A stretch of 5,624 nucleotides of DNA from Spirochaetota bacterium (GCA_029571425.1 JAKPSR010000106.1:1-5624); one strand, 5' to 3'; shown: positions 1 to 4,957, numbered from the stretch's first letter. Program-made: numbers and translations. Notes: generated by a model not told the origin, from the sequence alone.

Positions 1-507
1 CGCATCAACGGCTTTACCTACGTGCAGACCCAGTTCGACTACTACACGAGCGAGCTCAAGATCGTCAAGGAGTACAAGTACTCCGAAGGCGAGAAGGCCG
101 CCGTCCGCTGCTACGGCGCCGACGACGTCCGCGAGGGCGTCGCGATCATGTGGAAGGAAGGCGTCGACGTTTCCATCACCGGAAACTCCACCAACCCCAC
201 GCGCTTCCAGCACCCCGTCGCCGGTACCTACAAAAAGGAAACCAACGATAAGGGCAAGAAGTACTTCTCCGTCGCCTCGGGCGGCGGTACCGGACGCACC
301 CTCCATCCCGACAACATGGCCGCCGGCCCCGCCTCTTACGGCATGACCGACACCATGGGCCGCATGCACTCCGACGCGCAGTTCGCGGGATCCTCCTCGG
401 TCCCCGCGCACGTCGAGATGATGGGCCTCATCGGCATGGGAAACAACCCGATGGTCGGCGCCTCGGTGTCGGTCGCGGTCGCGATCTCGGAAGCCATGAA
501 GAAATAA
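1..507 (+). CDS. GGGtGRT-family protein, C-terminal part (5' end outside window)
   Basis: The reading frame is open from the first base and ends at TAA 505-507, giving 168 residues of a longer protein. I recognise the conserved GGGTGRT motif (codons at 280-300) that names the Pfam 'GGGtGRT protein' family (PF14057 as I recall). It is followed by the equally typical stretch LHPDNMAAGPASYGMTDT and a small-residue-rich C-terminus (GMGNNPMVGASVSVAVAISE). Family members are, from memory, about 330 residues, so roughly half is visible. The biochemical function is not established to my knowledge. The glycine-rich motif could bind a nucleotide or phosphate, but that is speculation. No signal peptide or membrane segment is visible, so it is probably cytosolic. 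A GTG at 22 lies in frame but is internal, because homology-like sequence continues upstream of it. The stop codon is buried in the first of several hairpins that form the 3' region. Confidence 0.85.
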   Translation, partial: RINGFTYVQTQFDYYTSELKIVKEYKYSEGEKAAVRCYGADDVREGVAIMWKEGVDVSITGNSTNPTRFQHPVAGTYKKETNDKGKKYFSVASGGGTGRTLHPDNMAAGPASYGMTDTMGRMHSDAQFAGSSSVPAHVEMMGLIGMGNNPMVGASVSVAVAISEAMKK

Positions 508-529
508 TCGCATAAGCGATTATTTCTTC
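498..529 (+). other. Perfect 14-bp hairpin across the stop codon of the GGGtGRT gene
   Basis: The arms gaagaaataatcgc (498-511) and gcgattatttcttc (516-529) are exact reverse complements separated by the loop ataa. The left arm contains the last two sense codons and the TAA stop of the upstream gene. The left arm is A-rich and the right arm T-rich, with only four G/C pairs next to the loop. It could stabilise the mRNA 3' end or act as a weak terminator. The structure is certain as an inverted repeat; the function is inferred. Confidence 0.7.
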
Positions 530-531
530 TC

Positions 532-560
532 GGAGTTTTCCGCGAAACGCGGAAAACTCC
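532..560 (+). other. Perfect 13-bp hairpin downstream of the GGGtGRT gene
   Basis: The arms ggagttttccgcg (532-544) and cgcggaaaactcc (548-560) are exact reverse complements around the trinucleotide aaa. It begins two bases after the previous hairpin ends. No T-run follows, so it is not a classical terminator by itself. It could be a 3' stability element or a copy of a dispersed palindromic repeat. Confidence 0.7.
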
Positions 561-576
561 ACATGAAGAAGTGACG

Positions 577-593
577 TAAAGCATGAAGCTTTG
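577..593 (+). other. Small hairpin between the 13-bp hairpin and the terminator
   Basis: aaagc (578-582) pairs with gcttt (588-592) around the loop atgaa, with a possible closing G-U pair at 577/593. It is short and would be ignored alone. It is listed because it fills the gap between two stronger structures, leaving 498-627 almost entirely able to fold. Confidence 0.4.
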
Positions 594-594
594 G

Positions 595-631
595 AAAGCC
601 GCGGGCCTTAAAAGGGTTCGCGGCTTTTTTT
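595..631 (+). terminator. Rho-independent terminator after the GGGtGRT gene
   Basis: aaagccgcg (595-603) pairs perfectly with cgcggcttt (619-627). The stem extends inward through G-U and G-C pairs (604-609 with 613-618) to a loop of three A residues at 610-612. An uninterrupted seven-T run covers 625-631, and its first three T residues also pair with the stem base. This is a textbook intrinsic terminator and should end the transcript of the upstream gene. Confidence 0.9.
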
Positions 632-638
632 GTTCAGG

Positions 639-651
639 TTCGCATTGCGAA
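639..651. repeat. 13-base palindrome ttcgcattgcgaa
   Basis: ttcgca (639-644) and tgcgaa (646-651) are exact reverse complements around a single central T. The loop is too short for a stable RNA hairpin, so if functional it is more likely a protein-binding site on DNA. It lies about 160 bases upstream of the promoter at 810-838, far for an operator, and may be chance. Confidence 0.3.
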
Positions 652-669
652 TTTTCACTGGATCGTAAT

Positions 670-706
670 CGGTTCTGTCCCTCAGTAGACGAATCTGAAA
701 GAACCG
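670..706 (+). repeat. Imperfect inverted repeat with downstream T-rich stretch
   Basis: cggttct (670-676) pairs exactly with agaaccg (700-706), with a second short inner stem tcag (682-685) / ctga (695-698). A T-rich stretch (aattattttt, 712-721) follows after five bases. It resembles a weak terminator or the folded end of a small RNA, but the large internal loops make this uncertain. Confidence 0.3.
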
Positions 707-809
707 CGTTCAATTATTTTTGGATAGTGTAAAAAAAACGCCCTTTTGGGCAAAAGCGAACGATGGCATTTCTTGCCTGTTCCCGTCCGTCCGTCGCGGT
801 CGATTCTTC

Positions 810-838
810 TTGACACCATCAACCCTCAGGTATATTCT
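810..838 (+). promoter_or_regulatory. Sigma70-type promoter upstream of mini-ORF and RNHCP-rsgA
   Basis: A consensus -35 TTGACA (810-815) is followed after 17 bases by the -10-like TATTCT (833-838); an overlapping TATATT sits at 831-836. Transcription would start near 845, ten bases before a very strong ribosome binding site. It is the best promoter-like sequence between the upstream terminator and the RNHCP-rsgA pair, so it probably drives those genes through a roughly 260-base leader. Confidence 0.65.
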
Positions 839-867
839 ACGGGCATCTTGATTGTAAGGAGGTCTGT

Positions 868-909
868 ATGAAGGCAATTGTAATCTTGACGACGGTGGTG
901 TTCAGGTAG
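868..909 (+). CDS. Possible 13-residue leader peptide or gene remnant
   Basis: ATG at 868 follows the near-perfect Shine-Dalgarno aaggaggt (856-863) with a four-base gap. It opens a 13-codon frame reading MKAIVILTTVVFR and ending at TAG 907-909. The sequence is Lys at position 2 then a hydrophobic run, like the start of a signal or membrane peptide. The initiation signals are the strongest in the window and are preceded by a good promoter, so the region is probably translated. It may be a regulatory leader peptide for the downstream RNHCP-rsgA genes, an independent small hydrophobic peptide, or the start of a gene broken by mutation. No run of regulatory codons gives away an attenuator, and no clear continuation appears in the next frames. 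Confidence 0.4.
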   Translation: MKAIVILTTVVFR

Positions 910-1106
910 GAACGACCCGGTTTTTCGATGCGCAGTGGCGCGTTCCCGGTATCGTAACGTCTTTTTGATTTTCCTTCCTGTCCAGGACAATTCCGCACTC
1001 TTCGTCCGATCAACACCCTGTCTACTATTCAACGCGGTACTCAAAATAATAATGGCCGTATGGCGTGCTGCCCTCGCGCGCGCCCGATAGGCCAAAAGGC
1101 GTTGAT
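910..1106 (+). other. Untranslated leader region before the RNHCP gene
   Basis: This stretch separates the mini-ORF from the RNHCP start. A modest hairpin is possible, with 927-933 pairing with 938-944 around agtg, followed by a short T-run (962-966). That would fit a weak attenuator or the end of a small RNA starting at about 845. A weak -10-like TACTAT (1023-1028) lacks a good -35 partner. A long frame is open across it on the minus strand, but it has no recognisable protein features. Confidence 0.35.
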
Positions 1107-1460
1107 ATGTCCAGAGCACGGCATGTAATTACCGAAAGCTACGAATCCTTTATCTGCCACTATTGCGGCAGCATGGTTCCTCCGGCTGAGTCCGGCGGAA
1201 AGAACCGAAACCATTGCCCGAGTTGCCTCCACAGCGTGCATCGGGACATCGTGGCGGGCGATAGACGATCGCCTTGCAAGGGGCTGATGAAACCGATCGC
1301 GATCCACGTACGGGACGACGGTGAATGGAACGTCGTGCACCGGTGCGAACGGTGCGGTATCATCCGGTCGAACAGAATCGCCGCGGACGATAGCGAAAAA
1401 AAACTTCTCGAATTGGCGCTTCTGCCGATCGCGAATCTTCCTTTCCCGTTAGGAGCATAA
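1107..1460 (+). CDS. RNHCP-domain zinc-ribbon protein
   Basis: This 117-residue protein matches the RNHCP family (Pfam PF12647 as I recall), named for its RNHCP motif, here residues 34-38. Family hallmarks run in order: FICHYCG (C17, C20), RNHCPSCLHSVHRD (C37, C40, H45), GDRRSPCKGLMKP (C57), WNVVHRCERCG (C80, C83) and NRIAADD. Paired CxxC knuckles indicate one or two structural zinc sites; the molecular role of the family is not known to me. The protein looks cytosolic. I chose ATG 1107 because the family usually begins just before the first CxxC, and aaaagg (1094-1099) is a weak ribosome binding site. GTG 1065 would add 14 residues without homology support. The stop lies one base before rsgA, whose ribosome binding site sits within this gene's end, so the two are probably co-transcribed and translationally coupled. 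Confidence 0.88.
   Translation: MSRARHVITESYESFICHYCGSMVPPAESGGKNRNHCPSCLHSVHRDIVAGDRRSPCKGLMKPIAIHVRDDGEWNVVHRCERCGIIRSNRIAADDSEKKLLELALLPIANLPFPLGA
1450..1455 (+). promoter_or_regulatory. rsgA ribosome binding site inside the RNHCP gene
   Basis: taggag lies six bases before ATG 1462 and within the last codons of the RNHCP gene. It fixes the rsgA start at the first of two in-frame ATGs (1462 rather than 1471). It also suggests that ribosomes finishing the RNHCP gene re-initiate on rsgA. Confidence 0.7.
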
Positions 1461-1461
1461 A

Positions 1462-2643
1462 ATGAGTGACATGAACTACACCCCCGAAACATGGGGCTGG
1501 AAGCAGGACTTCTTAGCGGCATGGGCGGCCATGATCGACGGGAATCCGCAGTCGCGGCACCTTTTCCCCGCGCGCGTAACGGGCCGCGAGCATCATTTGT
1601 ACGAAATAGTGTGCCCCGATTTTCGCGGCCGTCGACCGTTTGAATCTTCGCCGGAAATGATCGGCCGCTTCGGTAATGTGCGCGTGAGCGGCCGGTTTGA
1701 GTATTCGGCTGCGTGCGCGGCGGACTTTCCGGTGGCCGGCGATTGGGTCGTCGTCGACGGAGACGCGGATGCTCCGCGCATTCAGGGTGTTCTCCCCAGG
1801 CGTTCGGCGCTCAGTCGCGCCCGCGCGGGAACCATCGTCGACGAACAGGTTCTCGCGTCGAATATCGACGTTATCTTTCTCGTGTTCGCGCTTGATGGCG
1901 GCAGGAATTTCCTTCCGCGCTTTCTCGAGCGCGCGCTCGTGGTCGCGAAGAACTCGGGTGCCGCGTGCTGTATCGTTCTCAACAAGGTCGATCTCGCCTC
2001 GGCGGATGAGCGCGAGCAAGCGCTCTCGGATGCGCGGCACGCCGCTCCGCACGTGAACGCCGTCGCCTTGAGCGCGAAAACGGGCGAAGGTATAGACGCG
2101 CTTTCGGCAATCCTTTCCCGAGGAGAGACAGGCTGTATGCTCGGGAAAAGCGGTGTCGGCAAATCGGCGCTGGTCAACGCTCTTCAATCCGGCGTCCCGC
2201 TCGCGATGCCGTCGCCCGGCGGCGCGGGTCTCGCTCGCGAAGGTCCCGTGCGCGAAGATGATTTGCGCGGTCGGCACACGACGACGTCAAGTCGCCTCTA
2301 TCGACTCGACTCCGGCATCCTCCTGATCGACAGCCCCGGTATCCGCGAGCTGAAATTATGGGGGGACGCGGAGGGCCTTGAAAGCGGATTCCCGGAAATC
2401 GCGGAGTTCGCGAGCCGTTGCCGGTTCGCGGACTGCGCGCACGAGGGCGAACCCGGTTGCGCCGTACTGGACGCTCTCAACTCGGGCCTGCTCGATCAGA
2501 AACGATATCTTGCGTACCTCGAACTCGCGAAAGAGCAGGCTTGGATCGAGCGTAGGAACGACGACCGTGCGCGGCGCGAGAATGAGCAGAAGTGGAAGCA
2601 TATATCGAAATTGCAGAAGGAGTTGAAGAAAAACAGACGATAA
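1462..2643 (+). CDS. rsgA: Ribosome small-subunit-dependent GTPase A (RsgA/YjeQ), long form
   Basis: RsgA is a circularly permuted GTPase that binds the 30S subunit late in maturation and leaves on GTP hydrolysis. All hallmarks are present in the permuted order: an N-terminal OB-like region (about 35-115), G4 NKVD (174-177), G5 SAK (204-206), G1/P-loop GKSGVGKS (228-235), G2 RHTTT (271-275) and G3 DSPG (290-293). The C-terminal zinc site is C320, C325, H327, C333, with the same spacing as I recall for E. coli RsgA (C297, C302, H304, C310). At 393 residues it is longer than the classical 300-350. The extension at the N-terminus (starting near ETWGWKQDF) is typical of a second RsgA clade that often coexists with a shorter paralogue. 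The C-terminal tail (about 355-393) is highly charged and probably helical, suited to rRNA contact. All catalytic motifs are intact. It is coupled to the upstream RNHCP gene, and no clear terminator follows. Confidence 0.95.
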   Translation: MSDMNYTPETWGWKQDFLAAWAAMIDGNPQSRHLFPARVTGREHHLYEIVCPDFRGRRPFESSPEMIGRFGNVRVSGRFEYSAACAADFPVAGDWVVVDGDADAPRIQGVLPRRSALSRARAGTIVDEQVLASNIDVIFLVFALDGGRNFLPRFLERALVVAKNSGAACCIVLNKVDLASADEREQALSDARHAAPHVNAVALSAKTGEGIDALSAILSRGETGCMLGKSGVGKSALVNALQSGVPLAMPSPGGAGLAREGPVREDDLRGRHTTTSSRLYRLDSGILLIDSPGIRELKLWGDAEGLESGFPEIAEFASRCRFADCAHEGEPGCAVLDALNSGLLDQKRYLAYLELAKEQAWIERRNDDRARRENEQKWKHISKLQKELKKNRR

Positions 2644-2779
2644 GCGAATCCCCCGGGTGGGGTGCGCCATACGGGCTCAACGAAAAGGCCTTGATTCCCG
2701 CCCACTCCGTGTCGTTGATACAAGGTTATCGCTGATACATTGATTTGCCATTTCCTCCTCGCGCTAACATGCCTTTTTC

Positions 2780-2788
2780 TGCTATACT
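2780..2788 (+). promoter_or_regulatory. Extended -10 promoter for the membrane protein gene
   Basis: TGC followed by TATACT (2783-2788) is an extended -10 element with five of six bases matching the -10 consensus. No good -35 lies 16-18 bases upstream, as is usual for extended -10 promoters. Transcription would begin near 2795, about 39 bases before the gene start. The ten bases TGCTATACTG recur exactly at the minus-strand promoter of the S1 gene. Confidence 0.6.
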
Positions 2789-2794
2789 GAGCCC

Positions 2795-2818
2795 CTGTCC
2801 CGCGAATGCGCGCGGCAG
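2795..2818 (+). other. 5' leader hairpin just before the ribosome binding site
   Basis: ccgcg (2800-2804) pairs with cgcgg (2811-2815) around aatgcg, and ctg (2795-2797) can pair with cag (2816-2818). The structure starts at the predicted transcription start and ends five bases before the ribosome binding site aaggag (2823-2828). It could protect the 5' end or modulate initiation; this is inference. Confidence 0.35.
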
Positions 2819-2833
2819 CCACAAGGAGACGAT

Positions 2834-3607
2834 ATGAAAGACAATGCAAAACAACGGGATGCGCGGCCACATATCGCGGCGTCTATCTTTTGGACGCACG
2901 TAAAGCGCATCGGTTTTGTTCGCACGCTATTCGGCGGCTTCCTCCAGTACCTCAGCGTGTTTGAGTTCGTCATGCTCCATCTGACCGTTATCGTCGTCCT
3001 CTATCGGGCGATGCTCGCGCCTCTTTTCGGCCTCAAGCGATTCAGGGTCGGCGATTACATGCTTTTTGACCGGGGCAAGGTACGCCGCATGCGCGCCTTC
3101 GACCGGCTTAATTGCCAGTTTTGCGCGTACGCGAACGGGACGGCGAAGATGTGGAACGACGAGCTCGACGAATTGGCCCGCGCGGACTTCCGCAAGGGCA
3201 ACGTTCTCGCGAAGCTCGTCGTCGCGGCCTATTCGGTGTGCCTGGCGACCTTCCTCTTTTTCAGCTTCGTGCTGAGCAAGATCCTGTTCGTCGTCATCGC
3301 GCTTTTTTTGGGGATGCACATCGTGAAGCTCGGGGAACTCCGCGCCGAGCTCAAGTCCGCGGATTACGCGGGAGGGCATTCGCCCGTCCTTCGCTCGCTC
3401 ATCCGCGGGGCGAAGCTCTACGCGTACTCGCTCGCTGGCAACCTTGAGCAGATCGAGTCGAGCTGGTGCCCGCTCAAGCACGTCGAGACCGCGACATCGG
3501 TCACCTCGGCCCATCACGCGAATTTCTTCGAGCAGGATAAGCTCGACGAGATGATCGAGGTTCTCGCGAAGGACGGCACGGTCTCGCCTCGGAAGCCGAA
3601 GTACTAA
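2834..3607 (+). CDS. Membrane protein of unknown function with CxxC and CPxKH motifs
   Basis: The start ATG 2834 follows a strong ribosome binding site, aaggag (2823-2828), and an extended -10 promoter. The 257-residue protein has no signal peptide. One hydrophobic segment lies at about 40-63, and a long hydrophobic block at about 126-164 could be one or two membrane passes. Between them is a soluble stretch with DRLNCQFCAYANG (C94, C97). After the second block comes SSWCPLKH (C212, H216). I have a vague memory of uncharacterised bacterial proteins sharing this NCxxCxYANG ... WCPxKH pattern, but I cannot name a family. Three cysteines and a histidine in these motifs suggest a metal or Fe-S site, or a redox pair, formed by the two loops; this is inference. 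The C-terminal part (about 220-257) is charged and looks cytosolic. It is probably monocistronic and faces the S1 gene convergently. Confidence 0.8.
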   Translation: MKDNAKQRDARPHIAASIFWTHVKRIGFVRTLFGGFLQYLSVFEFVMLHLTVIVVLYRAMLAPLFGLKRFRVGDYMLFDRGKVRRMRAFDRLNCQFCAYANGTAKMWNDELDELARADFRKGNVLAKLVVAAYSVCLATFLFFSFVLSKILFVVIALFLGMHIVKLGELRAELKSADYAGGHSPVLRSLIRGAKLYAYSLAGNLEQIESSWCPLKHVETATSVTSAHHANFFEQDKLDEMIEVLAKDGTVSPRKPKY

Positions 3608-3631
3608 GAGAACCGGCAAGCCTTCCGCGGG

Positions 3632-3669
3632 AAAAAGAAAAGCCCGGCCGCAATGCGTTGGCCGGGCTT
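3632..3669 (-). terminator. Strong intrinsic terminator for the S1 gene, possibly bidirectional
   Basis: agcccggcc (3641-3649) and ggccgggct (3660-3668) form a perfect nine-pair GC-rich stem, with an extra A-T pair at 3640/3669 and a ten-base loop. Read on the minus strand, the stem is followed by a U-rich tract (TTTTCTTTTT, from 3641 down to 3632), ideal for ending the S1 transcript. Read on the plus strand the tail is only cttct, so it is at best a weaker terminator for the membrane protein gene ending at 3607. Confidence 0.85.
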
Positions 3670-3692
3670 CTCATATGCCGCTCGCTCGCGAC

Positions 3693-3709
3693 GCTGGTTC
3701 AATCCCAGC
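3693..3709 (+). other. tRNA T-arm-like hairpin (no intact tRNA)
   Basis: gctgg (3693-3697), loop ttcaatc, then ccagc (3705-3709) reproduces a canonical tRNA T-arm: G53, TTCAA at 54-58, C61 and five stem pairs. The preceding bases do not form an anticodon arm, and no seven-base partner for the following ggtatcg lies about 48 bases upstream. This is therefore not a functional tRNA. It may be a 3' tRNA fragment, such as an old attachment-site scar, a structured 3' UTR element of the S1 transcript, or chance. Confidence 0.35.
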
Positions 3710-3733
3710 GGTATCGCGCCCTCCGAGCCTTTT

Positions 3734-4882
3734 TTATTTCTTCTTCAGCAACGCGGCGAAGGGGTTGTAGGTGTCCCCGTTGCTTCCCGTGTCGAGGTAG
3801 CCCTTGATGGCGCTGTCGCTCTCGACGGAAGAGGCCTGCGCGAGGGATATGCGGTGCGCCTTGAGGTCAAACTCCTTGACGACGACGGAAACGGTGTCGC
3901 CTTTTTTCACGGTCACGCGCTGGTTCCCGTAGGCGTCCTCGCCGCGCATCTCGGAGACGTGGAGGAGTCCGTCGATTCCCGGCTCGAGCGAGACGAAGGC
4001 GCCGAAGTCGGCGACGCGGACGACCTTTCCCTCGTGCTTCGATCCCTTGGGATACTTCTCGCGCGCGTGCTCCCAGGGGTCGGCGAGCAGTGCCTTGAGA
4101 CTCAGGGTCATCCGCTCGGCTTTCCAGTCGAGCTTGATGATGCTGGCGGTGACCTCCTGTCCGGGGGTAAGCACGGCCTTGATGTCCTCGACCCGCTCGC
4201 GCGAGATCTCGGAGACCGGGAGCAGGGCTTGGAATCCGTTGACGTCGACGAAAGCGCCGAACGCCTGCAGGGACTTGACCGTGCCCGTGACGGTCATCCC
4301 CTCGCTGAGGGTGTCGCGCAGGGACTCGAGCTTCTTCTGCCGCTCGACCTCGAGGATGGCGCGGTTCGACACGACGATCCGGCGCCCGCGCTCGGCGTAC
4401 TCCGTGATCTTGAAGACGAGGTGTTTGCCGACCGGTGACTCATCGCCCTCCTGGCGCTTCCCGCCCATCTGCGAGAAGGGGCAGAAGGCGCGTGAGCCGC
4501 CGATCTTGATCTCGTAGCCGCCCTTGATTTCCTTCTCGACGGAGCCTTCGACCGGCACGCCGTTCTTGAAGGCGCTCTCGAGGAGGTCGTTGTTCGCCGC
4601 CTCGCCGGAGATCCGGGTGGTGAAGCGCGACTCGCCGTTCTTCGCGCCGAGGAAGTAGACCGTGATCTGGTCTCCCTCGCTCACCGTGAGCGCGCCGTCT
4701 TTGTCAGTAACCTCGGCGCGGTCGAGCACGCCCTCGCTTTTCCCGCCGAGCTCGAGGAAGACCGTGTCGTTCCCGATCGACACGATCGTCGTCGTGACCG
4801 GCTGGCCGGGCTTCATCTTATCCATCGCGGCGAGGCTTTTTTCGAAAAGCGACGCGAAGTCGCTGGGGTTTCCGTTATCCAT
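3734..4882 (-). CDS. S1 RNA-binding domain protein with four S1 repeats
   Basis: The 382-residue protein contains four S1/OB repeats at about 25-93, 108-173, 194-263 and 281-348. Characteristic strands include GKSEGVLDRAE in repeat 1 and RAFCPFSQMG in repeat 2. Repeat 3 has FGAFVDVNGFQALLPVSEIS and repeat 4 has DFGAFV and GIDGLLHVSEM. Repeats 3 and 4 are closest to the consensus. Classical ribosomal protein S1 has six repeats, and in some spirochaetes S1 is fused to cytidylate kinase, as I recall. This four-repeat form is better seen as an S1 paralogue or S1-like RNA-binding protein, although automated annotation may call it 30S ribosomal protein S1. It probably binds single-stranded RNA and perhaps the 30S subunit. 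The ATG at 4882 has AGGGAG (4895-4890) seven bases upstream. The C-terminus ends in a short tail, NPFAALLKKK. It is probably monocistronic, with its own promoter and a strong terminator. Confidence 0.9.
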   Translation of the reverse strand: MDNGNPSDFASLFEKSLAAMDKMKPGQPVTTTIVSIGNDTVFLELGGKSEGVLDRAEVTDKDGALTVSEGDQITVYFLGAKNGESRFTTRISGEAANNDLLESAFKNGVPVEGSVEKEIKGGYEIKIGGSRAFCPFSQMGGKRQEGDESPVGKHLVFKITEYAERGRRIVVSNRAILEVERQKKLESLRDTLSEGMTVTGTVKSLQAFGAFVDVNGFQALLPVSEISRERVEDIKAVLTPGQEVTASIIKLDWKAERMTLSLKALLADPWEHAREKYPKGSKHEGKVVRVADFGAFVSLEPGIDGLLHVSEMRGEDAYGNQRVTVKKGDTVSVVVKEFDLKAHRISLAQASSVESDSAIKGYLDTGSNGDTYNPFAALLKKK

Positions 4883-4908
4883 TCATGATCTCCCTGACGT
4901 GATGGCCC

Positions 4909-4917
4909 AGTATAGCA
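4909..4917 (-). promoter_or_regulatory. Extended -10 promoter for the S1-domain gene
   Basis: On the minus strand TGC (4917-4915) precedes TATACT (4914-4909), an extended -10 element. No convincing -35 lies 16-18 bases further upstream. Transcription would start near 4902, giving a leader of about 20 bases with the ribosome binding site AGGGAG. Confidence 0.6.
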
Positions 4918-4957
4918 AATCGTTGCCGGAAGGGATAGTTGTTGGGATGAAAAAAGG

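Larger units (their letters stand above)
632..809. other. Non-coding stretch between terminator and promoter
   Basis: No open frame here has a plausible start, ribosome binding site or protein-like sequence. The minus-strand frames crossing it have no recognisable content. It holds a 13-base palindrome (639-651), a weak imperfect hairpin (670-706) and an eight-A run next to gcccttttgggc (731-751). The last could in principle be a weak minus-strand terminator, but its stem is only four pairs and no minus-strand gene feeds it. Otherwise I see nothing. Confidence 0.6.

Noticed and set aside
663..669. tcgtaat, like half of a Zur/Fur box
   Set aside because: The second half-site is absent and it lies about 140 bases upstream of the promoter, so zinc or iron control is unsupported.
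731..751. Possible minus-strand terminator (gcccttttgggc next to eight A residues)
   Set aside because: The stem is only four pairs and no credible minus-strand gene lies to its right for it to terminate.
858..968. Plus-strand frame overlapping the 13-codon ORF that reads fairly protein-like
   Set aside because: It has no ATG, GTG or TTG start, only about 36 codons before a stop, and no family resemblance. A frameshift origin cannot be supported from one sequence.
1065..1106. GTG 1065 as an earlier start of the RNHCP gene
   Set aside because: It lacks a ribosome binding site and the added residues do not resemble the family. ATG 1107 gives the usual short N-terminus.
826..1119. 97-residue minus-strand open frame across the mini-ORF and leader
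   Set aside because: It has no recognisable motif, an Arg/His-rich composition typical of antisense reading of GC-rich DNA, and lies opposite a good plus-strand promoter and ribosome binding site.
1513..2277. 254-residue minus-strand open frame
   Set aside because: It lies wholly opposite the rsgA GTPase core, which has all expected motifs. The composition is Arg-rich without domains.
2650..2662. cccc...gggg hairpin after rsgA as a terminator
   Set aside because: The stem is only four pairs and no T-run follows.
2927..3619. 230-residue minus-strand open frame
   Set aside because: It is antisense to the membrane protein gene, which has a promoter and a strong ribosome binding site; the antisense frame is highly charged without motifs.
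3641..3716. A complete tRNA around the T-arm-like hairpin
   Set aside because: No acceptor, D or anticodon stem can be formed at the right distances, and the region is occupied by the terminator stem.
3653..4438. 261-residue plus-strand open frame
   Set aside because: It begins within the terminator and runs antisense to the clear S1-repeat gene, so it is an antisense shadow.
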